A stretch of DNA of 64,000 nt from positions 124,001 to 188,000 of the forward strand of contig JAUSLJ010000042.1 of assembly GCA_030646715.1 (NCBI GenBank). Direction: 5' to 3'. Source of the DNA: Agitococcus sp. GTDB lineage: Bacteria; Pseudomonadota; Gammaproteobacteria; Pseudomonadales; Moraxellaceae. The translations under genes and the position numbers were made by a program. Positions 36,304-44,342 of this stretch are shown here, piece by piece; within the stretch, counting starts at the first letter, position 1, and the number at the start of each line of letters is the position of its first letter. Below the pieces are notes generated by a model. That model ran no database searches. It was not told where the DNA came from and saw nothing but the letters and a program-made list of their open reading frames with translations.

Positions 36304-37038
36304 ATGAACGAAAACGCCATCACTGTTACGCCCTTACGCAGCCTTAAACGTAAGGAAACGCCCGAGAATTTAGCGGAGCGTATTTATCACCGACTGAAAC
36401 AAGAGATTTTTGATTTTCAGTTATTGCCCAGCGACCGTTTTAGTGAAAACGAAGTGGCTGAGCGTATGGAAGCAAGCCGAACGCCCGTGCGTGAAGCCTT
36501 ATTTCGCTTACAACGTGAAGGCTATGTCGAGGTGTTGTATCGCAGTGGTTGGCAAGTGAAAGCCTTTGATTTTCGTTTTTTTGAGGAAATTTACGATGTC
36601 CGCATCATCCTCGAATTAGCAGCGGTAAAAAAACTGTGTGAGCAAGAAGTGCGCTCCAGTTTGTTGGATGACTTGAAACGTATTTGGTTAGTAGAGCCTG
36701 AGCAACGGATTCAGGACTCACAAACCGTCGCGGGTTTGGATGAGCGTTTTCATCAGATGTTGGTGGAAGCCACTGGTAATCAGGAGATGGCAAAAATCCA
36801 TCAAGGTATTACCGAACGTATTCGCATTATTCGTCGTTTGGACTTCAACAAAACGGCGCGAATTGAAGCGACGTATATCGAACATGGTCAGATTTTAGGA
36901 GCGATTTTGACGCGCCGTGTTGAGCAAGCCCAGCGTTTGCTGAAAACTCATATTGAAGCGAGCAAAGCCGAAGTCCGAAAAATCACCATTCATATGTTAC
37001 ATAGCGCGCGCAATCCATTAGCGGGCGAAACGGAATAG
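36304..37038 (+). CDS. GntR-family (FCD domain) transcriptional regulator
   Basis: The 244-residue protein has a winged HTH (ENEVAERMEASRTPVREALFRLQREGYVEV) and a C-terminal FCD helical sensor domain with the metal-ligand-style residues DERFHQML and HGQILGAI. It sits between urea carboxylase and the porin/Urt genes in the same direction, so it is likely to regulate urea or amide use. GAGGATTAAGCC precedes the ATG. The effector is unknown. Confidence 0.93.
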   Translation: MNENAITVTPLRSLKRKETPENLAERIYHRLKQEIFDFQLLPSDRFSENEVAERMEASRTPVREALFRLQREGYVEVLYRSGWQVKAFDFRFFEEIYDVRIILELAAVKKLCEQEVRSSLLDDLKRIWLVEPEQRIQDSQTVAGLDERFHQMLVEATGNQEMAKIHQGITERIRIIRRLDFNKTARIEATYIEHGQILGAILTRRVEQAQRLLKTHIEASKAEVRKITIHMLHSARNPLAGETE

Positions 37039-37074
37039 GACTGACACGATACCAGCAACTAAGCGTGTGAGTCC
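37038..37074. promoter_or_regulatory. Inverted repeat after the GntR gene
   Basis: GGACTGACACG and CGTGTGAGTCC are inverse with one mismatch, enclosing about 15 bases. There is no T-run, so it is either a weak terminator or an operator ahead of the porin gene. Confidence 0.4.
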
Positions 37075-37156
37075 GTAATGAAAATGGCTTAGGCCGTATT
37101 TGCGGGGAGAACTGACCGACTCCTCGTGTTCTGATGGTCGTCAACGGAGATAGATC

Positions 37157-38269
37157 ATGCTTAGTACGTTTGTATTAAATCGCGGTAAAACCTTGCTGAT
37201 GGCCTCTATTGCATTGGCCACCTTGAGCAGCGTTGCTCAAGCAGCAGAACTTAAATTGCCAGAAACGACACTCACGGCGAGTTTACGCGCCAGTATGGTG
37301 TCTGCGTCAACAGATGTTCCCCCAGCTCCTGGTGCGTCGGCGGATACCGTTGATTTTAATTTGGAAAGCTTAAGTTTTTATGTCAACGGCAAAATTACTG
37401 ACAAAGTAAAGTTCAGTTTTTCTTCTGAAATCAATGGTACGGAGTCCGTTACTATTCAGGATGCTATTGCTCAGTTCGAGTTTTCTCCCACTGCCAATGT
37501 TTGGGTCGGTCGCTTTTTGCCACCAACTGATCGTGCCAATAGTTATGGTGCTTACTTCTCCAATAACTGGAACTTCGCCAATGATGGCACGCAAGACGGT
37601 TATCCTTTCATCACCTTTGGTCGTGCTGACGGTATCGCTTACTGGGGCGATTTTGCCGAAACTAAGTTAAAAGTTTCCGCAGGTTTCTTTGATTTGTCAC
37701 CCGCAAAAGCGTCAACGCCTTCTGAGAAAATCATGAGTGCTGCACGTGTGCAATACGACTTCTGGGATGCCGAGCCAGGGTATTACGTCAATGGTACGTA
37801 TTTGGGTGAAAAAGACATTCTCGCTACCGCCGTAGCCGTGAACTCTGTCGATGGCAAAAGTACCACTAGCTTTGATTTTCTGATGGAGAAAAAAGTTGCG
37901 GGTGGCGGAGCGGTCACTGTCGAAGCCGAGTACATCAAATATGACGGCTTAGGTGGCTACGGGCCTGGTTTTACCAAAGGAACAGGAAGTGCTGGTGATG
38001 GCGATAGCTGGTATCTCATGGGTTCTTATCTATTCCCCGAACCTGTGGGCATGGGCAAAGTCCAGCTCTTAGGTAAATTCGGTACTTCTAGCTTGGATGG
38101 TGTTGCGGGTGCCGCTGGCTCAGATATTGACACCACTGAACTGAACGTTAATTACATCATCAAATCCTTCAATGCCCGTGTCAGCTTGTTCTATCTAGAC
38201 CACAGCTATTCCAAAACAGGTTTGGATGATTCTGCCATCGGCCTCGGCGTTCAACTCATGACTTTGTAA
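37157..38269 (+). CDS. Porin-like outer membrane protein
   Basis: The 370-residue protein has a signal peptide ending near VAQAAEL and the alternating pattern of beta-barrel porins: LKLPETTLTASLRASMV, SFSSEINGTE, VWVGRFLPPTDRANSYG and a C-terminal strand SAIGLGVQLMTL, although the last residue is Leu rather than the usual Phe. Its place just upstream of UrtA and downstream of the urea enzymes suggests it admits urea or short amides through the outer membrane. That is inference from context; no urea-specific porin motif is known to me in this family. ACGGAGATAGATC precedes the ATG. Confidence 0.8.
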   Translation: MLSTFVLNRGKTLLMASIALATLSSVAQAAELKLPETTLTASLRASMVSASTDVPPAPGASADTVDFNLESLSFYVNGKITDKVKFSFSSEINGTESVTIQDAIAQFEFSPTANVWVGRFLPPTDRANSYGAYFSNNWNFANDGTQDGYPFITFGRADGIAYWGDFAETKLKVSAGFFDLSPAKASTPSEKIMSAARVQYDFWDAEPGYYVNGTYLGEKDILATAVAVNSVDGKSTTSFDFLMEKKVAGGGAVTVEAEYIKYDGLGGYGPGFTKGTGSAGDGDSWYLMGSYLFPEPVGMGKVQLLGKFGTSSLDGVAGAAGSDIDTTELNVNYIIKSFNARVSLFYLDHSYSKTGLDDSAIGLGVQLMTL

Positions 38270-38303
38270 GTCAATACGGTTATTTCAACGGAGAGAGAAA
38301 AAC

Positions 38304-39587
38304 ATGAAGACCCTGCTAAAAACATTATCATCAGGCGTAATAGCCGCCACCTTAGCCATGAGCAGTATTACTGTTCAAGCGGCAGATACCATCAAAGTTG
38401 GTATCTTGCATTCGTTGTCAGGCACGATGGCGATTTCTGAAACTACCTTAAAAGACACTATGCTCATGCTCATTGAAGAGCAAAACAAAAAGGGTGGCTT
38501 ATTAGGTAAAAAGTTAGAGCCAGTTGTCGTTGACCCTGCCTCTAATTGGCCATTGTTTGCCGAAAAAACCCGTCAGTTAATTCAAAAAGACAAAGTCTCG
38601 GCCATTTTTGGTTGCTGGACATCGGTATCGCGTAAATCGGTATTGCCTGTTGTTGAAGAGTTGAATGGCTTGCTGTTTTACCCAGTTCAATACGAAGGCG
38701 AAGAGTCTTCTAAAAACGTCTTTTACACAGGCGCAGCGCCAAACCAACAAGCGATTCCTGCGGTTGATTACCTAATGAAGTTAGGCACAAAACGTTGGGT
38801 ATTAGCGGGTACAGATTACGTTTACCCACGTACCACTAACAAAATTTTGGAATCTTACTTAAAAGCGAAAGGTGTTAAGCAAGAAGACATCATGATTAAC
38901 TACACACCATTTGGTCATTCTGATTGGCAAGGTATTGTTTCTGATATCAAAAAGTTTGGTTCCGCAGGTAAAAAGACTGCCGTTGTTTCGACCATTAACG
39001 GTGATGCTAACGTACCTTTCTACAAAGAGTTAGGTAATCAAGGTGTTACAGCAGGGAAAATTCCTGTCGTTGCCTTCTCGGTCGGTGAAGAAGAATTGTC
39101 TGGTATTGATACCAAGCCATTGGTCGGTCATTTAGCGGCATGGAACTACTTCATGAGCGAAAAAAGCCCAGCTAATGCCGCTTTTATCAAAAAATGGCAG
39201 GCTTTTACCAAGAATCCTAAGCGTGTCACCAATGATCCAATGGAAGCACACGTGATTGGTTTCAATATGTGGGTTCAAGCAGTTGAAAAAGCAAAATCGA
39301 CTGATACCGACAAAGTGTCTGCCGCCATCATCGGTATTAAAACACCAAACTTAACAGGTGGCGTATCTGAGATGTTGCCTAACCATCACATTACTAAACC
39401 AGTGTTAATTGGTGAAATTCAAGCTAATGGCCAAATCTCTACTGTTTGGAAAACCAAAGGCTTAGTGGCAGGTGATGCATGGTCTGACTTCTTACCCGAC
39501 AGCAAAATCATCACCGCTGATTGGGTGAAATTGAAGTGCGGTAACTACAACACGGTCACTAAAAAGTGTTCTGGTCAGGTTTATTAA
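38304..39587 (+). CDS. urtA: Urea ABC transporter substrate-binding protein UrtA
   Basis: UrtA binds urea in the periplasm. The 427-residue protein has a signal peptide (MKTLLKTLSSGVIAATLAMS ... VQA) and the family core DTIKVGILHSLSGTMAISET, FGCWTSVSRKSVLPVVE, PVQYEGEESSKNVFYTGAAP and GHLAAWNYFMSE. These are diagnostic for urea/short-chain amide binding proteins of the branched-chain amino acid type. ACGGAGAGAG supplies a strong ribosome binding site. It is the first gene of urtABCDE. Confidence 0.97.
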   Translation: MKTLLKTLSSGVIAATLAMSSITVQAADTIKVGILHSLSGTMAISETTLKDTMLMLIEEQNKKGGLLGKKLEPVVVDPASNWPLFAEKTRQLIQKDKVSAIFGCWTSVSRKSVLPVVEELNGLLFYPVQYEGEESSKNVFYTGAAPNQQAIPAVDYLMKLGTKRWVLAGTDYVYPRTTNKILESYLKAKGVKQEDIMINYTPFGHSDWQGIVSDIKKFGSAGKKTAVVSTINGDANVPFYKELGNQGVTAGKIPVVAFSVGEEELSGIDTKPLVGHLAAWNYFMSEKSPANAAFIKKWQAFTKNPKRVTNDPMEAHVIGFNMWVQAVEKAKSTDTDKVSAAIIGIKTPNLTGGVSEMLPNHHITKPVLIGEIQANGQISTVWKTKGLVAGDAWSDFLPDSKIITADWVKLKCGNYNTVTKKCSGQVY

Positions 39588-39608
39588 TCAAACCATCACT
39601 CTAATTCA

Positions 39609-39646
39609 GCCCCCTCTCCCCGAGGGAGAGGGTTGGGGTGAGGGCT
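39609..39646. repeat. GC-rich hairpin repeat between urtA and urtB
   Basis: GCCCCCTCTCCCCGAGGGAG continues into AGGGTTGGGGTGAGGGC. This is almost identical to the copy inside icmF at 59805. Placed after urtA it could stabilise or attenuate the abundant binding-protein message. Confidence 0.85.
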
Positions 39647-39725
39647 AACAGGATTTGCACCATCAATACATCATTCGCGCAGGGATTGCTGCGGATGATG
39701 CCACCTGCTTCGAGGAGAAAAGTCT

Positions 39726-41423
39726 GTGAATGTCTTATTACGTGCGATGATGACTTTACTCTGTCTGTTAAGTTTACAAAGCACTCTTGTTTTTGCCGAA
39801 GAGGTGACAGCTACAGAACCCGTCATCACTGAATCTGCTACGGAAACATCCAGTACAGAAGTCGTAGCAGCACCAACACCTGCTGCCGATTTACCTTCTT
39901 TATTAAGTCAATTAGTACAAGCCGAAGACTTTGAACTTCGTGCAGCACTCATTCAACAATTAGCCAGTCGTACAGAACCGCAAGTATTAGGAATTTTAAA
40001 TGCACTCGTTGAAGGCCAATTAAACAGTAATTCAGCAAATCCTACACAAGTATTAATTGTCGCTGCCGAAGGTGAAGACCCTGACGTGGTGGATGCCCTG
40101 ACAGGCAAAAGCATCGGTAAATCCTCACAGTTTACGCTCGATACCATTCCTTTAAATAATGCCTTACGCGGTGAATTACGCGCCATTATTGCCCGTTTGC
40201 AATTATCGTCGGCGGATAAAAGTTTACGTTTAGCGGCCGCTAAACAATTAATTAGTAATGAGCCTGATATCGCCATGTTGCCAATCATCAATGAGCAACT
40301 GAAAAAAGAAAGCGACAGTAAAGTCAAAGCAGCATTACAAACGGTCAGTAGTTTATTGCAATTACAAAGCGAAGATGTCGCCACACGTACCGAAGCGGTA
40401 CATCAACTGAGCGAGTCTTTATATCCCGAAGTACGCGCCCGTTTACAGGATATTGCCGATAACGATAGTGCTAATGAAGTAAAAAATGCGGCTAAAGCCT
40501 CGCTAACTGCTTTAGAAAACCAATTAAAAGTCTATCAAGTGGCTGAAAATATCTTTTTTGGTTTGAGTTTGGGTTCAGTGTTGTTGTTATCGGCCGTCGG
40601 TTTAGCCATTACCTTTGGTGTCATGGGTGTGATTAACATGGCACATGGTGAGTTAATGATGCTTGGCGCTTATACCACTTATGTCATTCAACAAGTGTTT
40701 CCACAGCAATTGGGGATGAGTTTGTTGCTGTCGATTCCTGCTGCTTTTGTCGTTGCGGGCTTAGTGGGTATTGCGATTGAACGCGGTGTTATTCGTCATT
40801 TATATGGCCGTCCTTTAGAAACTTTATTGGCGACTTTTGGTATTAGTTTGATTTTGCAACAAGCAGTACGGTCGATTTTCTCCCCGTTAAATCGTGCGGT
40901 TGCCTCCCCAGAATGGATGAGCGGTTCTTTAGAAATTAACCCCGTGTTATCGCTCACCTATAACCGTTTATATATTTTGATTTTTGCCTTAGTCGTCTTT
41001 GCTGTGTTGTTAGTCGTACTTAAACGTACCAGTTTAGGCTTGAAGTTACGCGCGGTGGCACAAAACCGTTCCATGGCGCGAGCAGTGGGTGTGCGTGCCG
41101 ACTGGATTGATGCCATGACTTTTGGTTTAGGCGCAGGCATTGCAGGCATTGCAGGCGTGGCGTTATCGCAATTAACCAATGTCGGGCCCAATCTTGGCCA
41201 AGCTTACATTATTGATTCTTTCTTAGTTGTGGTGTTTGGCGGTGTCGGTAATTTGTGGGGAACATTGGTTGGGGCGTTTGGTTTGGGTATTGCCAATAAG
41301 TTTCTTGAACCCTATGCGGGTGCGGTGTTAGCTAAAATTCTGGTGTTGGTGTTTATCATCCTCTTTATTCAAAAGCGTCCACGCGGTTTATTTCCGCAAA
41401 AAGGCCGTGCGGTGGAGTCTTAA
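39726..41423 (+). CDS. urtB: Urea ABC transporter permease UrtB
   Basis: The 565-residue protein begins with GTG after GAGGAG and has a signal-like N-terminus (MNVLLRAMMTLLCLLSLQS). About 240 residues of helical, HEAT-like periplasmic extension follow, then a LivH-type permease (NIFFGLSLGSVLLLSAVGL, INMAHGELMMLGAYTTYVIQ, GRPLETLLATFGISLILQQ). The long N-terminal extension is normal for proteobacterial UrtB. It starts 138 bases after urtA and ends 2 bases before urtC, indicating coupled expression. Confidence 0.96.
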   Translation: MNVLLRAMMTLLCLLSLQSTLVFAEEVTATEPVITESATETSSTEVVAAPTPAADLPSLLSQLVQAEDFELRAALIQQLASRTEPQVLGILNALVEGQLNSNSANPTQVLIVAAEGEDPDVVDALTGKSIGKSSQFTLDTIPLNNALRGELRAIIARLQLSSADKSLRLAAAKQLISNEPDIAMLPIINEQLKKESDSKVKAALQTVSSLLQLQSEDVATRTEAVHQLSESLYPEVRARLQDIADNDSANEVKNAAKASLTALENQLKVYQVAENIFFGLSLGSVLLLSAVGLAITFGVMGVINMAHGELMMLGAYTTYVIQQVFPQQLGMSLLLSIPAAFVVAGLVGIAIERGVIRHLYGRPLETLLATFGISLILQQAVRSIFSPLNRAVASPEWMSGSLEINPVLSLTYNRLYILIFALVVFAVLLVVLKRTSLGLKLRAVAQNRSMARAVGVRADWIDAMTFGLGAGIAGIAGVALSQLTNVGPNLGQAYIIDSFLVVVFGGVGNLWGTLVGAFGLGIANKFLEPYAGAVLAKILVLVFIILFIQKRPRGLFPQKGRAVES

Positions 41424-41425
41424 TC

Positions 41426-42562
41426 ATGCTGATACAACGTTTATTAACGAGTGATAAAGGCGGCATGGTGATGTTGGCGCTGTTAGCTTTGTTGGCGATC
41501 GTCGTGCCAACGCTGAATTTGGTCGTGCCTGTTGAGTCGGCATGGCATTTATCGAGTTATACCGTCACTTTATTGGGCAAGTTTTTGTGTTATGCCTTAT
41601 TGGCCTTGTCTTTAGATTTGATTTGGGGCTATTGCGGCATTTTATCACTCGGACACGGCGCATTTTTTACCCTTGGCGGTTATTGCATGGGCATGTATCT
41701 CATGCGTCAAATTGGTACACGTGGGACGTATGGCAATGCCGAACTGCCCGATTTTATGGTGTTTTTAAACTGGCAAGAGTTGCCTTGGTATTGGTACGGA
41801 TTTAGTAGTTTTCCTTTTGCCATGTTAATGGTTGTCGTTGTGCCTGCGTTATTAGCTTTTGTCTTTGGTTGGTTGGCGTTTCGCTCTCGGGTGACGGGGG
41901 TATATCTATCCATAATCACTCAAGCCTTAACCTTTGCTTTGTTATTAGCGTTTTTTAGAAACGAAATGGGCTTTGGTGGCAACAACGGCCTCACCGATTT
42001 TAAAGAAATTTTAGGCTTTCCTTTAGCGCATGATGGCGTGCGTATAGTGCTGTTTTTAACCTCTATTTTTGCTTTGGCGAGTGCTTACATTGCCTGTCGC
42101 TTTATCGTTACCTCGCGTTTTGGCCGTGTCATTACCGCCATTCGTGATGCCGAAAGTCGCACGCGGTTTTGTGGTTATGCGGTTGAATCTTATAAATTAT
42201 GGTTGTTTGTGTTTTCGGCGATGTTGGCAGGTATTGCAGGAGCGTTGTTTGTGCCGCAAGTGGGCATTATCAATCCTAGTGAGTTTTCACCGTTAAACTC
42301 CATTGAGCAAGTTGTGTGGGTGGCGGTCGGTGGTCGCGGTACGTTATTTGGTGCAGTAACTGGCGCGTTTGCTGTCAATTACAGCAAAACATGGTTGACC
42401 TCAGTTTACCCTGAAGCGTGGTTATTTGCCCTCGGTGCCTTGTTCGTGTTGGTGACTTTATTCTTACCCCAAGGCATCGTTGGTTTAGCTAAAAAACTGA
42501 TGACTAAAGTTAAAACACCAAAAGCTGAAAGTGAAGCGGCTGCAAAAGGAGTCAAAGCATGA
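41426..42562 (+). CDS. urtC: Urea ABC transporter permease UrtC
   Basis: The 378-residue LivM-type permease has many hydrophobic helices and the motifs LDLIWGYCGILSLGHGAFFT, FVFGWLAFRSRVTGVYLSII and NPSEFSPLNSIEQVVWVAVG. It pairs with UrtB to form the inner-membrane channel. Its stop overlaps the urtD start (ATGA), so the two are translationally coupled. Confidence 0.96.
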   Translation: MLIQRLLTSDKGGMVMLALLALLAIVVPTLNLVVPVESAWHLSSYTVTLLGKFLCYALLALSLDLIWGYCGILSLGHGAFFTLGGYCMGMYLMRQIGTRGTYGNAELPDFMVFLNWQELPWYWYGFSSFPFAMLMVVVVPALLAFVFGWLAFRSRVTGVYLSIITQALTFALLLAFFRNEMGFGGNNGLTDFKEILGFPLAHDGVRIVLFLTSIFALASAYIACRFIVTSRFGRVITAIRDAESRTRFCGYAVESYKLWLFVFSAMLAGIAGALFVPQVGIINPSEFSPLNSIEQVVWVAVGGRGTLFGAVTGAFAVNYSKTWLTSVYPEAWLFALGALFVLVTLFLPQGIVGLAKKLMTKVKTPKAESEAAAKGVKA

Positions 42563-43389
42563 GTATTTTTTCCATGCCTAAAGTGACGACACGCCGCAAA
42601 GCGGTGAATATGGCCTCTGGCTTGGTTAGCCCCTTAGTCTTAGATACTACGCATGGATCGGTATTGTATTTAGAAGATGTCTCGGTCAGTTTTGATGGTT
42701 TTAAAGCCTTAAATAACTTGTCTTTAGATATTAGCGAAGGCGAACTACGCTGCATCATCGGGCCAAACGGTGCTGGAAAAACGACGATGATGGATGTGAT
42801 AACAGGCAAAACGCGTCCTGATAGTGGAACGGTTTTTTTTGGTCAACACATTGATTTATTAGGCTTAAACGAACAACAAATTGCCAACGCAGGCATAGGC
42901 CGAAAATTTCAAAAGCCCACCGTGTTTGAAGCATTAACAGTATTTGAAAATTTAGAATTAGCGATGTCGTCGAATAAAAGCGTATGGGCGAGTTTGTTTT
43001 ATAAATTATCGGGCGAGCAACAAGATCAAATTGATGAAGTGTTAGCGTTAATTCGTTTGGGCGAGTTGCGTCATCAATTAGCAGGCATTTTGTCACATGG
43101 GCAAAAACAATGGTTAGAAATCGGTATGTTGCTGATGCAAAACCCGCGCGTGTTATTGGTAGATGAGCCCGTTGCAGGCATGACCAGCGAAGAAACCGAA
43201 CGCACGGCAGAATTATTAGTGTCCTTAGCGGGCGCGCATTCGGTGATTGTTGTTGAGCATGACATGGCATTTGTCCGCTCGATTGCCAAAAAAGTCACTG
43301 TTTTGCATCAAGGCTCGGTATTGGCCGAAGGCACAATGGACGAAATACAGGCCAATCCTAAAGTCATTGAAGTCTATTTGGGCGAGTAA
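42559..43389 (+). CDS. urtD: Urea ABC transporter ATPase UrtD
   Basis: The 276-residue ATPase shows Walker A (GPNGAGKTTMMDV), signature LSHGQKQWLEIGMLLMQ and Walker B VLLVDEPVAGMT. The LSHGQ form of the signature and YLEDVSVSFDGFKALNNL are typical of UrtD. The N-terminal 40 residues are an extra tail. It overlaps urtC by 4 bases. A structured 103-bp repeat separates it from urtE. Confidence 0.97.
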   Translation: MSIFSMPKVTTRRKAVNMASGLVSPLVLDTTHGSVLYLEDVSVSFDGFKALNNLSLDISEGELRCIIGPNGAGKTTMMDVITGKTRPDSGTVFFGQHIDLLGLNEQQIANAGIGRKFQKPTVFEALTVFENLELAMSSNKSVWASLFYKLSGEQQDQIDEVLALIRLGELRHQLAGILSHGQKQWLEIGMLLMQNPRVLLVDEPVAGMTSEETERTAELLVSLAGAHSVIVVEHDMAFVRSIAKKVTVLHQGSVLAEGTMDEIQANPKVIEVYLGE

Positions 43390-43416
43390 TTATTGCGATT
43401 TAGTAAACTGGAAGTG

Positions 43417-43520
43417 CAGGGATGATGTGATGCAACTGTTTGAGGCATGGATGCCGAGTTTTGCATCACAAGATGGTTTTGCTGACTTTTGCCGAAACAA
43501 AAGTCAGGCCTGCGGCAGGC
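43417..43520 (-). repeat. 103-bp structured repeat, copy D, inside the urt operon
   Basis: Reverse orientation relative to copy A. Read in the A orientation, the long stem is TGTGATGCAA/TTGCATCACA and the second hairpin CTGACTTTTG/CAAAAGTCAG. Both stems carry paired changes against copy A. It fills most of the 190-base gap between urtD and urtE. The ORF 43247-43573 in the track is a shadow over it. Confidence 0.92.
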
Positions 43521-43579
43521 AATCGTCAGTAGATTTGGCCAGATTATTTGATTTAATCGTTTATCAAAGGTAAACAACC

Positions 43580-44275
43580 ATGTTGCGTGTCGAAAAACTC
43601 AACCAATTTTATGGCCAAAGTCATATCTTGTGGGACTTAGAATTCAACATTAAAGAAGGTTCGTGCGCCTGTTTAATGGGACGTAACGGCGTCGGCAAAA
43701 CCACCTTTTTAAAATGTTTAATGGGTTTATTACCGAGCAAAACTGGCGATATTTTTTTCAATGGTCAATCTTTAACAGGCATATCTACCGAGCAACGTGC
43801 GCGTCAAGGTTTAGGATATGTGCCCCAAGGCCGCGAGATTTTTCCGCTACTGACCGTCGAAGAAAACCTAAAAATTTCTTTAGGGGTACGTAAAGACAAA
43901 GCCAAACAAGTACCGAGCCATATTTACGAGTTATTTCCTGTGTTAAAAGAAATGCGTCAACGGCGTGGCGGCGATTTATCGGGTGGTCAGCAACAACAAC
44001 TTGCCATTGGTCGCGCTTTGGTATTAGAGCCTAAGTTATTGATTTTAGATGAACCCACCGAAGGGATTCAGCCAAATATTGTGCGGGATATTGGTGGCGT
44101 GATTCGTAAGTTAAACAGCGAACACGGTATTACCGTATTGTTGGTTGAACAAAAGTTACCTTTTGCGCGTGCTTATGCCACTGATTTTCATATTTTGAAT
44201 AAAGGTCGTTTGGTCGCGGAAGGTGAGATTAGTGAATTGAGTGATGAGATTGTCAAAGAGTATTTGAGTGTGTGA
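43580..44275 (+). CDS. urtE: Urea ABC transporter ATPase UrtE
   Basis: The 231-residue LivF-type ATPase has Walker A (GRNGVGKTTFLKCL), signature LSGGQQQQLAIGRALV and Walker B LLILDEPTEGIQP. MLRVEKLNQFYGQSHILWDL is the usual UrtE N-terminus. AAAGGTAAACAACC precedes the ATG. It is the last urt gene, followed directly by a palindrome doublet repeat. It may depend on read-through of the repeat in front of it or on its own promoter. Confidence 0.97.
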   Translation: MLRVEKLNQFYGQSHILWDLEFNIKEGSCACLMGRNGVGKTTFLKCLMGLLPSKTGDIFFNGQSLTGISTEQRARQGLGYVPQGREIFPLLTVEENLKISLGVRKDKAKQVPSHIYELFPVLKEMRQRRGGDLSGGQQQQLAIGRALVLEPKLLILDEPTEGIQPNIVRDIGGVIRKLNSEHGITVLLVEQKLPFARAYATDFHILNKGRLVAEGEISELSDEIVKEYLSV

Positions 44276-44277
44276 CG

Positions 44278-44342
44278 TAGGGGCAAATAATCATTTGCCC
44301 TATGGATTCAAACAACAAGGGCGAATGATTATTCGCCCCTAC
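44278..44342. repeat. Palindrome doublet overlapping the end of the PA2778-type gene
   Basis: GGGCAAATAATCATTTGCCC and GGGCGAATGATTATTCGCCC lie in tandem with a 20-base spacer, as at 30441. The right end covers the last codons and stop of the minus-strand gene ending at 44329. Confidence 0.82.

Noticed and set aside
39953-40384. 143-codon minus-strand ORF in urtB
   Set aside because: Antisense to the UrtB periplasmic extension; Ser/Leu-rich shadow.
42755-43270. 171-codon minus-strand ORF
   Set aside because: Lies fully antisense to urtD and has no recognisable domain.
19088-43520. The four 103-bp repeats as a CRISPR array
   Set aside because: Copies are dispersed, in both orientations, and not separated by uniform spacers.
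43247-43573. 108-codon ORF between urtD and urtE
   Set aside because: Overlaps the end of urtD in another frame and then translates the structured repeat.
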